From: Diplosphaera chodatii
Lineage: Eukaryota; Chlorophyta; Trebouxiophyceae; Prasiolales; Stichococcaceae
NCBI GenBank assembly: GCA_032358165.1
Contig: JAALGY010000008.1
Coordinates: 1,116,001 to 1,180,000 of the forward strand
DNA: 64,000 nucleotides
Direction of reading: 5' to 3'
Shown: piece after piece, positions 1 to 12,971 of the stretch
How positions within the stretch are numbered: the stretch's first letter is position 1
Layout: each line of letters opens with the position of its first letter
Translations under genes and position numbers: made by a program
The notes under the pieces: generated by a model
What the model saw: the letters and a program-made list of their open reading frames with translations, nothing else
Told to the model about the DNA's origin: nothing
Database searches by the model: none

Positions 1-213
1 CAGAGCATAACGCCGCGTCTCCTCAACCTTCTGGCCCGAGAGAATCAGCTTGCACCAAGCATCCTGCACGGCCACAGGCAAGCGTGTCCATGCTTGCACA
101 TGACTTCTGTGAGAGCATTGTTCACGCCAGACGGCACGCGCATACACATGTTGCACCTGACATTCCAGGCCCACAGCGCGATCTGCAGATATTTCGATAT
201 CTGAGGCCGCCAT
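1..213 (-). CDS. 5' end of an ASCH-like domain gene, cut by the window edge
   Basis: On the minus strand an ATG at 213 opens a short exon (MAASDIEISADRAVGLECQ) that ends at a GTGCAA donor near 157. After an intron of about 90 bases, a GCAG acceptor leads in phase to DAWCKLILSGQKVEETRRY, which runs off the left edge. The segment CKLILSGQK-ETRRY resembles the start of ASCH/EVE-type nucleic-acid-binding folds, where a Leu-rich helix is followed by a G-x-K-x-x-E-x-R motif. Only about 48 residues are visible, so the family call is tentative. It is divergent to the PRMT gene at 801. An unrelated short ORF is the alternative. Confidence 0.4.
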   Translation of the reverse strand, partial: MAASDIEISADRAVGLECQVQHVYARAVWREQCSHRSHVQAWTRLPVAVQDAWCKLILSGQKVEETRRYAL

Positions 214-800
214 GTTCGTCAGGGTCACAGCACCCTGTAGGTTGACGAGAGGCTCTAAATGCAGTTAGTGTGCATGCTGCAACGCTGAGCTTGTCACTGA
301 AACCTCTACGCCCTTGCTATCAGCTGCAGATGGCCACATGCATTTGCTGACGATGTCAGCACCGCCGCCAGCGAGACGTCAGATCCAACCTCCATCGCAA
401 TGCAGTCATGCAAAACACCCGGGACATGCAGTCTTGCTTGATATTACTTCGCAAAGGCCACATCGAAGAACTTCTGGCCTGGCGCCCCACAACATCGAAA
501 CGTCCTGCTTTCGGATGTGCTTCCTGGAAAGCCAATCGCCAAGGGATGTTGGTCAGCCACTTGCGACACGCTGCATGCAGCGTAGCACATTGTTCATTGT
601 GTGCAGGTAGGTCTGCGTACTTATGCGGCTCGATCTGTGCTCCTGCATGCGGGTCCAGGGTGCACATGCATCACGAGGTGCACACACGTTGAAGCATGTG
701 TGCGAAGACGTTAGTCGTCCCGTCGTCATTGTTACATCCTGTGGACCGAAACGCCAAGTAAAACTGGTGCTGAGCACGCAAACGATCGCTGCCCGGCAGC
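214..800. other. Divergent intergenic region
   Basis: This stretch lies between the start of the minus-strand ASCH-like gene and the start of the plus-strand PRMT gene. ORFs occur on both strands but none shows a recognisable domain or a consistent splice pattern. It presumably holds both promoters and 5' UTRs. I saw no clear TATA box. Confidence 0.45.
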
Positions 801-3800
801 ATGACGGTCGAAATGATCGAGGAGGTGCACAACCCAGCGCTTGAGCAGGCTAAACAGGCAGCGCCTCCAGAGGACCCAGTTGCCGCCATCAAGCAGCTAG
901 ACCCAAAGCAGCTGGCGTTCGTTGTTGCACAGCTGAAGGCGTCCGGCAACCAAGCCTTTCAGGCAAAGCGTTATCGAGGCAAGCGATCGCACTGTCGCTG
1001 GCTGGACGGCGCAAGCCCAAGTGATATTTGAGCGAGTTCCCATAGTCGAAAACTTGTGTAAGCAACCGCACGCCTCACCCATGACTGCAGAAGCCATCAG
1101 GCGGTATGATGAGGCGATTGCTGGTGCACCACAAGACGCTCCGCTGCTGGGCAACCGCTCAGCAGCATACCTGGCACTGGGACTGTACAGAGAGGCGGAG
1201 GAGGATGCGCGTCACAGCACTGAGCTTGATCCAACTTGGGCCAAAGGGCACTTCCGGTAAGTTAGCCATGGAAGACCTGCTTACTTTGCTTGCAGGCGTG
1301 GGTGTACACATGGGGACATTGTCAAATGCACGTCACAGCCCATGCCTGATGCGTGCAACATTGACATGCGCTGATGCAGGCTGGGGTGTGCGCTGATGGC
1401 CATGGGTGAGTGGCCATCTGCAGCACAGGCTCTTGAAAATGGGTTGCGCTGGGCACCAGGCAGCAAGGACATGGTGAGAAATTGTTCCCCACCGCACATA
1501 TTGATATCCCCAATGTGCACCAGGAACATTCTCACCACAGCTTCTGTGCCACAGAGCATCAAGCTGCAAGAAGCAACAGCGCAGCAGGCAATGGAGCGTG
1601 AGGCACGCATGCAGCAGCAGGGCATGGCAAGCCGCAACCTGGCGGTGCGCTGGGGTTATTGTCAAGCGGCCATTCGTGGTGTGCTGCATGCGCGGCAGTT
1701 TATACGGGACATTAGTGTTGAGGACTAGGTGAACAGCTCAAGAAGCAGATTTAGCAACCGCACATGCGCCAGGCTGCAGGGTAGGTTCCACAAGGTGCCT
1801 CCCTGCCCTGAACAGGTCAAGCTGCGCGGTGCACGACGGGCAGATGCGCGGCTGGCAGCGCTCAACCAAGTCAAACAGTCTATGGCGGCACCCGAGTGGG
1901 AACTTGACGATGCTGAATGGTGCGCTGCTGTTTTGCAAGTTGCTTGAACGGTCCTCGAGGTGATTCGCCTGCTTTGGCAATGTCACAGCGCCCTGCGTCA
2001 AACAGTGCCACATCACGCACCACATGACCAGCTGCTTCCTGAGCCTCTGGTCCTCTGCAGGCGGCCGACGTTCAGGCCCAGCATGAAGCTGCAGCACCAA
2101 CCGGCAAGGGACCCCGAGGTTGCGGCCCGTCGCACCACCCTGGCAGCCTTTGTCAACGCTCTGGCGGATCTGGCAGCACCCAAGAAAGCGCTGCCAATAC
2201 TCTTCGATGCAGCCCGGCTAAATGCTTTCGATTCCGGCATACGCAGCGCTCTGCAGCGCAGGGCAGGTGATCGCAATTCACCATGGTTCAGCTGAGAGCA
2301 ACCCTTCTGGTCAATTTCAATGGGCATGCCTGCAACAGCTGCTGCCAGTTGCAGATGCGCATGTTCTGGTGCTGGGAGCGGGCTCGGGGCTGCTCCCTTT
2401 GATGGCCGGGGCCGCTGGCGCGGGCTCCGTCACAGCTGTGGAGCGCACTCGCATGCTGTACCGCATGGCTCGGCAGGTGCGGAACAGAGCAAAACCATAT
2501 AGGTTGCACCTCACCTGGCTGCCAGTCCTGTGACATGGCAGTACAGCCCTTCCCACCGCAGGTGTTGGAAGCCAATGCTGGCGCGCCCAGTGCCAACCGC
2601 ATCCGCCTCATCGACCGCAAGCTACGCGCCGTCGGTATAGCAGGTAAGCAGGAGCCAACTGCGATGCTGTGAGGAGGCGCGCCCTGCATGCTGGATGTTG
2701 CATAATGCCGCCATCAAGGTCAGTACCGCACAACACATGCCTTATCAGGCCCTTAACCTGCGTGAACTGAGCGCAGGGGAGCAGCTGCCGCCTGACGTCC
2801 AGAATGCGGCGGAGCAGCTGGCAGCTCGGAGTCCTGCTCAGGGCCGCGCTGCTGTGCAGACGCAGCGTCAGGATGCAGCAAACACTGCGCCCACAGCCGC
2901 GCCTGGCCTACAGAACCCAAATGCAGGTCCACGGGTCACCTCACTGGTAACGTGCATCGGGGTGCACCTGGTCACCGCTCATCCTTGTCACCCAACGTAC
3001 GCTGTGCTCTGTCGACCCTGTGCAGACTGCAGCCACGACAGTGGCCATGCGCCTGGAGGAGTACTTGCTGGGACGCGGCACAATGCGGGGGCGGGTGGCG
3101 ATGCTGCAAACCACCCGGGTTGCATCGACGCCCGTGAGGCTGCTGCCCTGATGGACGCTGCAGCCGTCCTGCCGTCGCGGGCCAATGTGCTGGTCACTGA
3201 CATGATCGACCACAGGTGTCACCCTGGCTGTGACTCACCTGTGGCTGTGCAGTCCGTCCATGCCTGCCTCTTATGTATGGGCACTGTCACCATGGATCGA
3301 AGCTGCACATGTATTCAACTCACCCACTGCCTCCCTCTGCAGCGTGTTGGGCCTCGGGCTTCTTCCAGCAGTCGACTACGCAGCGACTCGGTTACTGACG
3401 CCCGATGCAGTGATCGTGCCAGCCAGGATTGAGGTTTGGGCTTTGGCAGCTTGCGCGAGCATGTGTGGCCTGCTGCACCATTCCACATTGCATACTGCAT
3501 AACGCAAGTGGACCACCATAGGAGCAAGATCTGCTCGGGGGCCTATGCCATGCCCATCCTGCAGGTGTATGCCATGCTGGTGGAGCTGCGCATTGGTGAT
3601 GTGGCGGGCTTCGACCTGTCGGTGATGGATGCCTACCGGTGGCACCCCCACCTTGAGCACGTCGACCTCAGCAGGTGTGTGTTGGTGGCGGAGGAGGGCT
3701 TCACACCTGCAGAGGCATAATCGCATCTCCCACCACACCTCCAGTGAAGACACACATGTTCATACGATGCGTGCCGACAGTGTTTGGTTCTGTGACGCAG

Positions 3801-6747
3801 CTTGCCACACACGCGGCTGTCGCAGCCCTTCCGGGCTCTGGAGCTCGACCTGCAGCAGCGAGTCACTGCCACAGCCGCAGCAGGCGCTGCACTCGATGGA
3901 CTCGGAGCATGCACCGTGAACAGCCACATTGACGCAGCACATGGCCGAGGTCAGGATGCAGTATGCAAGCAGCTGACTTCCTTTGGCGACGCCGCGAGCC
4001 GCCATGCAGCGGCGTGGGAGCATGACGAGACGCTGCAGGTCAGCATCGAGGCGCCGGGGGGGTGGAACGCCGTGGCCTTCTGGTTCCAGCTGGACATGGG
4101 GCCGGGCGCTGCGGCGGTGGGGGCCTGGCAGACGCCTGTGGGCGGCGGCGGCACTGGGAACTGTGCCGTGGGGACGAGCTGGCAGCAAAGTGTGCAGTAT
4201 CTCGACGGCAGGACGGTGCACGTGGTGAACTGAAGTGAAACGGCGCGCCTGATGACAGCTGGTAGCCATGCAACCACTGTGCAACGGGCTGGAACACGGG
4301 CTTTGCTGCTGATGCTGTGCTTCTCGCAGCTGGCCAAGCAAGCACGACACATAGCCTCAACGTCGCATCTGTAAAAGTCAGGGTGTGCTGCAGGGCGACG
4401 TCATGGATGTGCGGGTGCGGCAGGACGCGGGGCAGCTGCACTTTGCTTCGGACCCGCCGCAGCGGAAGCCGCGCCACGCCTTCCTGCCGCGCTGGCACTT
4501 TGACATGCTGGGCGACACACACCGCAACAAAGCATACCAGACAGCAATTGAGAACGCGGTGGGCACCTGGCGGCCCACAATACGCCCAGCATCTGTCAGG
4601 ATGTCTGGGAATGTCATCGTGCCCGCAGCCAGCATGAGTGCTCCTCGTGTCCAAGTGTGTTCTTTCACCACCGCATCTGACATAGACACCTGCCTATAGC
4701 CCCTGCTATAAACCCAACGACAGCTGGTGATTCATAACAATGCAGGTGGCACTCAAGCGCGCCGCTGGGCACAGCCACATCCTGGCGCTGGACATCGGCG
4801 CCGGCAGCGGGCTGCTCTCCATGATGGCCATGAGGTGCAACACCTTTCCAAGCTGACTGGCGTCATCTTTACGCAATGACCCCTGCAGCAGCAGTGTCAT
4901 CTGTACAGGGCGGGAGCTGACCAGGTGGTCGCAGCAGAGATGAGTGGCCACATGGCAGACGCCGGGGGCGAGGTGGTAGCGGCCAACGGCTTCGGCACAC
5001 GCATCATGATGATCGACAAGGATGCGCGGCGCATGGATGTGGTGAGCACTTGCTTCCATTCTGTGGGTGCGTGCTCATCAGGCATGTTCTCCCGGGTGTC
5101 ATGCATTGGCTGTCATGTCAAGCTATCTGCGGATGCAAACGGTTGTACAACCTGTCTGGGCAGGTACGCAAGCCGGATGGCACGCCGCCTGACATGGAGC
5201 GCAAAGCTGACATCCTTGTGTACGAGGTGTGGCCATGGGCCAGGCATCGGAGATGCTGGCCACTTGGTGCATGCAAGGAATTGCTGTAGAACCCGCACAA
5301 ATGTGTTCTTACCCATCCTGCGCATCTGCAACACTAGGTGTTTGATGCGGGTTTGATTGGTGAAGGAGTACTGCATGCGCTTGCGGCTGCACGTCTGAAG
5401 TTGGTGGCGCCAGATGCGGTTCTGGTGCCAGCATCCGCCACGGTGACAGCTGTACAACGAGCATGCCCTTGTAACATGCGAGAATCCTGAATATCTTCAA
5501 GCGGGATGGATACCCGCTGAGACCAGTGGGTGCGTGCTGCAGGTGTTTGCACAGCCGCTGCAGCTGCGGCGGGTCGGGAGCATCTTCGGCTTTGACATGT
5601 CGACCACCAATCAGTGGCACTGGCGGCCAGACTACGAGGTTGTTGAGCTTGCGCAGTGCAGGTACGTCGGCGTTGTGTGTGCAGCCACATTGACCGTCCC
5701 GCAACAGCTGTTGGTTATATGTAAGCCTCTTTTGCGAGATCGGGTGCACCAAACCAACGTGGATTGCTGTCCACGCGTAGGAGTGAGTGGACGGCACTGG
5801 GCCCTGTCATAGAGGCCATGGGCTTCGACTTTTATGATGCCGAGGCCAACATGGCGCCAATCGCGGTTGAGCTGATGGCCCGCATCACTGCGCCCGGCGT
5901 CTGGAATGCGGTTGCTTTCTGGTTCGAGCTGCAGCTGGACGAGAATACCCGCCTCAACAGCGGGCCCTATTGTGAGAAGGTGCATGACGCATCCGCCATG
6001 GAGTTGAGCAGCTGATGGTCCTGCTGGTTGCACTCCCAATGACAAGCGTATGACTTGTGCCTTTGCATGGACGTGTCATGCCAGGTCCTGGATAACGTCT
6101 GTAGCCGACAACTGCATGCTATGCTGCATCAGTCAGGCAGGTCGTTGTCTACATGTATCGACATCCACGATTCCCCGCAATGCAAGCAGGGCGCCACATG
6201 GCCCCAGGCGGTGCAGTGGATGGAGGAGGTGGAGGTGGCCCCGGGCATGCGGCTGCCGCTGACAGCACGCCACGACACCTACGGCATCTCCTTCAGTCGA
6301 GACACCACTGGTGGCGCTACAGCAGAGCAGAATGACGCTCAGGGCGGCATCAAGCAGCCGCACGCTGATGTCAGCGGCCAGAGCCCGCCGTCAGCAGTGC
6401 CAACCGGACGTCCTCTGCAGGTAGACGGATCTGCTGAATCATCCTTGGCTGATGAGATTGTTTGTAGGACCATATGGCTGCAAACCCGACCACTGGCATT
6501 TTGCATTGGGAGCGCATAACCGTACAATGGTGACCCATTGAACTGGGTGCTGATCCAGGATCCTGTATGGCATGCGGCTTTCCAGCGGCTGTCGGAGCTG
6601 AATGGGCAGCTTGCAAAGTCGTGCATTCAGAATCCTCTGGAGTTTCGGTCGGCAGCCAGCGCCGCGGTGGCCTTTGGGGCCAGACCCCATGACTTCGGGC
6701 TAGATGCTGAGCAGGCTGCAGACTTTTGCACCAAGATGATGGGCTAG
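801..6747 (+). CDS. TPR-containing protein arginine methyltransferase, PRMT7/PRMT9 type, two MTase domains
   Basis: Predicted S-adenosylmethionine-dependent arginine methyltransferase. ATG at 801; stop TAG 6745-6747; many exons. The N-terminus carries TPR-like helices (GNQAF-KRY near 945; GNRSAAYLALGLYREAEEDA near 1148; ALENGLRWAPGSKDM near 1430). Methyltransferase domain 1 has SAM motif I VLVLGAGSGLLPLMAG at about 2365 and a post-I segment TAVER. Its beta-barrel part includes WNAVAFWFQL (4060) and SWQQSVQYLDG (4180). Domain 2 repeats the plan: ALDIGAGSGLLSMMAM (4787), VVAAEMSGHMADAGG (4926), YEVFDAGLIGEGVLHAL across a splice (5228/5338), WNAVAFWFEL (5900) and WPQAVQWMEE (6200). The TPR plus tandem-MTase order is that of PRMT9; PRMT7 has the two domains without TPRs. 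The acidic double-E loop is intact only in domain 2; domain 1 reads TDMIDHSVLGLGLLP. Exon borders are inferred by eye. Confidence 0.85.
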
Positions 6748-7182
6748 TCTGTGCATGGGGCACGGTTTACTGTTGGCTGGCCACCCACTTGCTTCCCACA
6801 CCCTGGCGTCGTGCCATGCCTAGGCACATATATACAGCCTCACAGCCTGCGCCAGATAACAGCCGCCCAGCTGCACGTACAGCTGATGGCTCCCTGGCTT
6901 GCACCAGTCGCGTCAACGCAGTGAGCTGGATGGTCTCACGGGGTCACACGGCTGAGCCGGCATTGCTGTGCCGGTATTGAAACCCAAATGTATAACCTGT
7001 CGGCGGGCAGCAGACGACCACCACATGTGCGTCCTGCTGCTCCCTTCCTGTTGCACCCCAGGGCGTGCAGGGCTCGAATTTGCGCGCGGAGTGGCCCCAC
7101 TCAGACGACACAGGCCGCGGGGCGCCCTGCTGGTGACGGCAGGGCTTCGTGGACCTGGCAGGCAGCACCTGGGCAGTATATC
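6748..7182. other. Intergenic region between two plus-strand genes
   Basis: 435 bases following the PRMT stop and preceding the ankyrin gene. It presumably contains a 3' UTR and the next promoter. No TGTAA signal and no conserved coding segment were seen. Confidence 0.4.
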
Positions 7183-10100
7183 ATGGCGGGCGGCGAAGCG
7201 GAGCGGCAAGGCCGTGCGCGCACCGAATCAGGGCAGCCGCACGACAACGCCCTGCTCGCAGCCGCCAAGCTAGGCTTGTCCCTCCGAGCGGCTCTGTCAG
7301 AAGCAACCGTGGACACAGCCGCACGAGACACTGACGGTGAGCCTGTCGGGGTCTGCATTGAAACCTGCCGATGTGCGATCCAGCTCGGTCCCTTCGTCGT
7401 CGCGGATGACCCAGGAGCCGGTGCACAGCTGTTGCCCACGGATGAGCTGCAGCTTGCCACATGGAGTGCTCCTTGGTCACAGCCACAAGTGCAGTCGCTC
7501 ACTGCAACTGCTGGGGTGCTGACGGGGTGTCGATGGGCGAGCGCGACTGAAACGGATGGGACCGGAGGCATGCTGCAGGGGCGCAGCGTCCGCTCAATCC
7601 ATCTTTAAGGCATCGTGCGTACGCAAGAGCGGTCGGCGCGGCGGCCCATGGTGCCCAGGCCTCTGTGGCGTGGGCCTAGTCGCCTCTGCTGGCTTTGGGC
7701 AAACACGCTGCACGCAGCAAGGAGCATCGTGAGACCCATCGGCAGTCTTGATACGACTCACACGTGTTCTGGCTTGCGCTCAAGGCCGAGCCGAGCGGTC
7801 ACTTGGGCCACTGCATGTGTAACCCTGGCCCTGGTTGACAGCGAGCGGATCGAGAAGCTGACCCTGGGAAAGCACAGCGTGCTTATGCAGCTCATCAACT
7901 CGGCTGGATGCGACAAATCATATCAGCGGGGTGTGAAGTGGGATGCTGATAGCGTGTTTCATGCCACTGAGCAGCGGCGGCTGGCGGCATGTCTACACGC
8001 TGCTGCATGCCGTCCAGGCTTGGACCAGGGTGCACAGTGCTCCTGCGAGGGCTAGCCCAACGTCAAATGCATGTGTCACCGATCCGCCCCATCTTCGCAG
8101 GACGCACGGCGCTGCACTTTGCCGCCGGCTATGGCAACGAGGAGGCGGTCGAGGCGTTGCTGACAGCACATGCGCCGCCGGCGGCTGTGGACACCCACGG
8201 CGACGCGCCGCTGCACCTGGCAGCCGCGCACGGCCACCCCATGTCCGCCTTCAGCCTGGCCAAGGCGGCGCCCTCGGCGGTGATGCTGACGAACTCGCGG
8301 GGCCAGACGCCGGTGGACGTCGCGGCGCTCTGCCAGCACCACGAGGTGACACTGACCCCTTATTGATGCCGGACTGCGCCTGCGAGAAAGGCGGCACTGA
8401 CCTGCACATGGCGACAAACTATGCAAGCAGGGCCAGCAGCTGCAGTCGGCTGCGTTGCCGGACTACCGCTGTCAACCCTTCGCAGGTGCTGAACGCGATG
8501 CTGCTCGGGTGCGCTGGCGAGAAGGGGCCCACGGCGGTGCAGGCGCTCAACGCCGCGCTGGCCGGCGGCGCGGTGCCGGACACCTGGGCGCCCAACGGCA
8601 GCTCGGTGCGCTGCGTCCAATACGACCCTGCTGACATCACGGCGACCACACCCCCGAACCAGTGCCCAGCCCTGCGCACCATGTGTGCACCACTCATAGT
8701 CCAGCAGTTCCATGCTATGATGAGAGTTTGCGTCGATGTGCAGGCACTGATGCTGGCGGCGGCGGCGGACAGCGGCCCGGGGTGCGAGGCACTGCTGGGC
8801 GGCGCGGCCACCCTGGAGCTGGCGGACGCGCTTGGCCGCACAGCCCTCATGTTTGCTGCCGGCAACGACGCCTGCGTCGCGCTCGCATCGCTGCTGGATG
8901 CAGGCGCCTCGGTAAGCAGTGGCTGGATGTAAGACTGTACAAGCCACATGGCAGTGATTGGCCGTCTGCATGCCAGATTGTGCCTAGGCTGATGCCTTAG
9001 CTTGCGAAGATGATAAGCCTGCATACGCAGCCTCACTGCAGCTCATGCTCTTGCTGCAGGTCGCTGCAAGGGACAGGCGGGGGCGGTGTGTGTCAGAGTA
9101 CGCGCCGCCGGGCTCCAAGGCGGCAGAGGTGCTGGCGGCCCACCTCGCGGTGCTGCAGGCCGCCTCGGACGCCAGCCAGGTGCGCTGCATTGGCCCATGC
9201 GCATCAGCACTGCTGTCAAGGGATTGCTTCACCTGATGAACCATGGCTGGTGTGTCTGAACATTTTCAAGCCTGCCGTCCCTCCGGTCTTACAGCAACAG
9301 TGCGACAGGAGCAGGCGCGCCTCTGTGCAGGACTGATTTGTGAATGCAGCTGCCTGTGGCACTTTCTGGCGAGTTGAGTGAGCGGTCATGCTGGCTGCTC
9401 TGCAGGCGGAGCTGCTGGCGAGTCTGGAGGCGGAGGACGAGCAGTCGGCGAAGAAGAGCGGCTCGTCAGCGAGCAAAGCCGCACGCAAGAAGGCCAAGAA
9501 GGTCCGTCATCCAGCCTCTGTGCCAGTCTTGGCTGGTGCTGGCCACAACCAAGATGGAGACGCTTGCTCCTGCCTCAAGCTGCCTGTCGAGCTGTACAAG
9601 ACAAAGTTGCTGGGTTCTGTCGTCCAGGCGCGGCGAGCTGCAGCCTTGCCACCCAGTGTACCCGAGGGCGGCCCCGCTGAGCCAGATGCCGGGCCCGCAG
9701 CTGCGTCGGAACGAGAGCTCGTACCACAAACGACCACTACAGCAGCACAGCCAGCTATTCAGCCTACAACAAGCAGACCAGATGGCAGCGCAGCTCTTGG
9801 GGAGCAACAGCCTCCAGACAGCAGGCCCAACACCTTGCCAGCAGCAGAGGCTGCGGCTGACGACTGCGGCCACACATTGCCACAGCCAGGGCAGCTCAGT
9901 GGCCGGCCACCTGGTTCAGCAACGGACAACCTGCTGGGTAACCATGCCCTGCAAACCTGCACGCAGTCCGCCATTGTCAGCATATCAGCACAGCAGAATA
10001 GCAGCAAGGACGACCAGACTTCAAGCAGCGACCCCGCCTCACCTCCGGAAGCTTTAGACGGCATTGCAGCCACGGCCACCAAGCTCAAGGACTGGCTGCC

Positions 10101-12971
10101 CACTCAGCAGGTGCCCCGCTCACCGGCTGCTCCTGGACCCTCGGCTTGCAACAAAACCAGAGCGACAGCATCCTCATCCCCTGTCGAGCATGGCAATATC
10201 CACTCACTGTCATGGTCCGTAAGCTCATGTGTGGTAGTACAAGCATCAAATACAAACCACAGGAGCCAGAGGAGCCCTGGCGCACCGTATCCACCGGTCG
10301 CAAGGCACGCAAAGACAGCAAGGACCGAGTGCCGGGTGACGAGGCGGCGGCGACCCCCCTGGAGCACCGCCCCCGCACCCCGTCCTGCGCCTCCCTCAAC
10401 AGCAGCTGCAGCACCGCCTCGCGGGACATCGAGATCATCTCCGGCGGGTGTGTCCCTTATGTGGCCGTGTGCTCAGCTGGTGTAGGGCTGCTGTCCGGCT
10501 ATGCATCGTGCAGCCTTGTGCTTGACGACTGCACCTTTGTTGCAAGGCAACAACTGCAGTTTGGTGTGTGCAGGCGGCGGATGGGCAGCTCGCTGTCGCT
10601 GCAGCAGCTGGGCGGCAGGTCTCGCGCCCCCACGGCCGCTGTGCAGGGCGCGCGCAGCCGCAGCCTGAGCTGCCAGGGCAGCGACGACGGCACCTCCGTA
10701 GACGGCAGCGATCAGTCCTCCTGCCACGGGTCCGTCTGCTCCGCAATACGTGCTGCTCGCAGTTTGGATGTCTGAGGGGTCAAGCCTGGCGTGGGCCCTC
10801 CTCCCCTGTTGATGGTGGAATGCGCTTCCGAGGTGTACTTATTGTCACCTGCAGGCGGAACGGGCGGCGGTCCGTCGAACTGCATGCCCCATCGCCAGCG
10901 CTGGCGATCGACCGCAGCCGCACGCCCCCAGGCGCAGCACACTGCCCGGCGGCCGGCACGCACTCAGGCCCGCCCGTCACGGGCGTGTCTCCGGCTGCAG
11001 CGCCGGCCACCCCCACCGCTGCGGAGGGCGCCGCCGCCAGCATGACCTGGGCCGCCCGTCTGGCGCGGTCCACCGTCTCACGGCACACAGGCGGCGGCGG
11101 CAGCGGCAGGGCGAGCCCCTGCAGCGGCCCCGCCGGGGCCAGCACCCCAGCTCCCTGCACCACCAGCAGCAGCAACGGCGCACAACAGCACGGTGCCGGC
11201 GGCAGCACGGTCGCGCATGCGCCTGCCATGGTAGCGGGACCAGTCACGCCACGCACGGCAGAGTCGTCGCACGCAGCAGCCGGCACGCCTCCTGAGGCTC
11301 CCTGCGCAGTGCAGCAGCAGCAGCAGCAGCCCCTTGCGCCCGCGTCCTGGAAGGCGTTTGGCGTGGCGGCAGGTCGGTCATCGGCTTCAGAGAGCAGCCC
11401 AAGCCGCCAGCTGCCCTGTGCGGAGTGCGCAGCGGGCCGTGCGGACTTGGCAGCTGCGGTGCACGCGGCCACAGTGCTGCACGAGCGCATGACGGGGCTT
11501 GAGCAGCAGGTGAGCCGGTTCTCTGCTGCCAGCAGTGTATCTTGTGCTACCCGCCTGCAAGTGGACAATGCATGATGCATAGTAGTGAAGAAAGATGCAG
11601 CAGCTGTGGCCAGTGCAACATATGGCAGTGGCAACATTGGCATGCAGGTGGCCGAGCTTCAGGAGGCGGCCGCGGCAGCAGAGCGCCTGCATCGTGCACA
11701 GCTGGATGCGGTGCTGCAGGACGCGGCTGCACACGAGGCGGCGGCCGTGTCGGCCGCCGTCGCCGTCGCCGCAGCCCACCTGACCAGAGGCAAGCATCGC
11801 CAGCGCAACCCGCGACCGTGCAGCTGTTGCGTCTCTCACCATGGTGGATGCTGTTTAGACCCAAAGCTGCTGTGGAGGCTTTGCGACGAAAGCGAGACAT
11901 GCTGAGCAACGGCCTACGCCGCCTGCAGGTTCGTCCCACGGTCAGGCGGGCCCGGGGATGTCTCGCCATGCCAAGGCGGCGCTGGCGGCGCTGGCGCCCC
12001 TGACGCCGGAGCAGATCACGCTGCTGCAGCACCCCAGCATGGGCGCGGCCATCCTGCAGAGCGGGCGGCAGCCCCAGAATGGCGCCCTGCGCAACGGCGC
12101 CCTGCAGCACGGCAGCACGGGCGGCGCCAGCAGCGGCCTGCACACGGCCGCGGGCGCCGCCGGCTGGCAGTCCAGCAGCATCTCGCCGCAGCGACAGGGC
12201 CAGGCGCACAGCGGGCCCCACAGCCCCGCCAGCAGCCCCCTCGGCAGCGCGGCCCCGTTCTCACTGTTTGGCGGCGCGAGCAGCAGCAACGACTCGACGC
12301 CGCGGCACGGCGGCGGCGGGCTGGGCGGTGTAGGGCTTGCAACAGGCCTGGTCTCGCAGGCCTCTGCGCCGTCCGCCATCCAGCACACCGCCTGCCAGCA
12401 GCCTGGCTTCGCGGGGGCCGCTGAGGCCGCGCACGGCCCTGCTGACTGCTCCCCGGTGCGCGGCGGCAGCATTCCGCCCATTGGCCACCGCCGATGGGAG
12501 GCTGCACCTACTGGAAGTGTCGACAGCCAGCAGCGCACCGAAATGAGCTGCAGCACCAGCATGCCCCACAGCAACGACGGCTGCGGCAGTGCAGCCGAGA
12601 GCCACCAGCTGCTGCACGGCTTTGGCGGTGTGATCGGCGGCCGAGATGACACCTTCGGTCGCGCCTCCAGCTTTGGCTTCTCCACAGCAGTGGCAACAAC
12701 GCCCACCCTGGGGCACCTGCAGCTGCAGCAGCAGCGGCGGACCTCTGCCGGCGGCTCGCCCGTTGGTGGCGCACTGCCTGGGACGCCTGCACTCGGCATC
12801 AACGGCTGGCGCTGCATCGACAGGCCTGGCAACAGCGCCTGGGGCCAGGGCGGCAGGAAGTCGTGCAATGGAGTCAGCAGTGGCGCAGCTGCTGGCGTGG
12901 ACTGGTCTCTGGCGGGGGCCTCATTGCCCGGCGGTCACATAGAGTCTCACGTGCTCATGGGCAGCCTGTGA
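7183..12971 (+). CDS. Ankyrin-repeat protein with long Ser/Ala/Gly/Gln-rich tail
   Basis: Function unknown; ankyrin repeats usually mediate protein binding. ATG at 7183 begins MAGGEAERQGRARTESG, and exon 1 ends at a GTGAGC donor after 7336. Ankyrin units are clear: GRTALHFAAGYGNEEAVEAL (8100), GDAPLHLAAAHGHPMS (8200), GRTALMFAAGNDACVALASL (8833), with further units near 8490, 8760 and 9060. A charged Lys/Ala segment follows at 9409-9500. From about 9500 to 12970 the product is low-complexity and probably disordered, rich in Ser, Ala, Gly, Pro and Gln, with short helical/coiled-coil candidates (AELQEAAAAAERLHRAQLDA, 11650; ALRRKRDMLSNGLRRLQ, 11878). The stop is TGA 12969-12971. Splicing in 9500-10260 could not be resolved. 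Two genes (ankyrin part and tail part) remain possible, but the strand and absence of an obvious break favour one. It is convergent with the dynein gene. Confidence 0.65.
11312..11329 (+). repeat. (CAG)6 microsatellite encoding polyglutamine
   Basis: Six perfect CAG units within the disordered tail of the ankyrin-repeat gene, read in frame as Gln and continuing the Q-rich stretch after AVQ. Confidence 0.85.

Noticed and set aside
9344..10057. Alternative plus-strand frame in the ankyrin gene
   Set aside because: It is out of frame with the Lys/Ala exon at 9409-9500 and very Gln/Arg/His-rich in a way typical of shifted GC-rich DNA.
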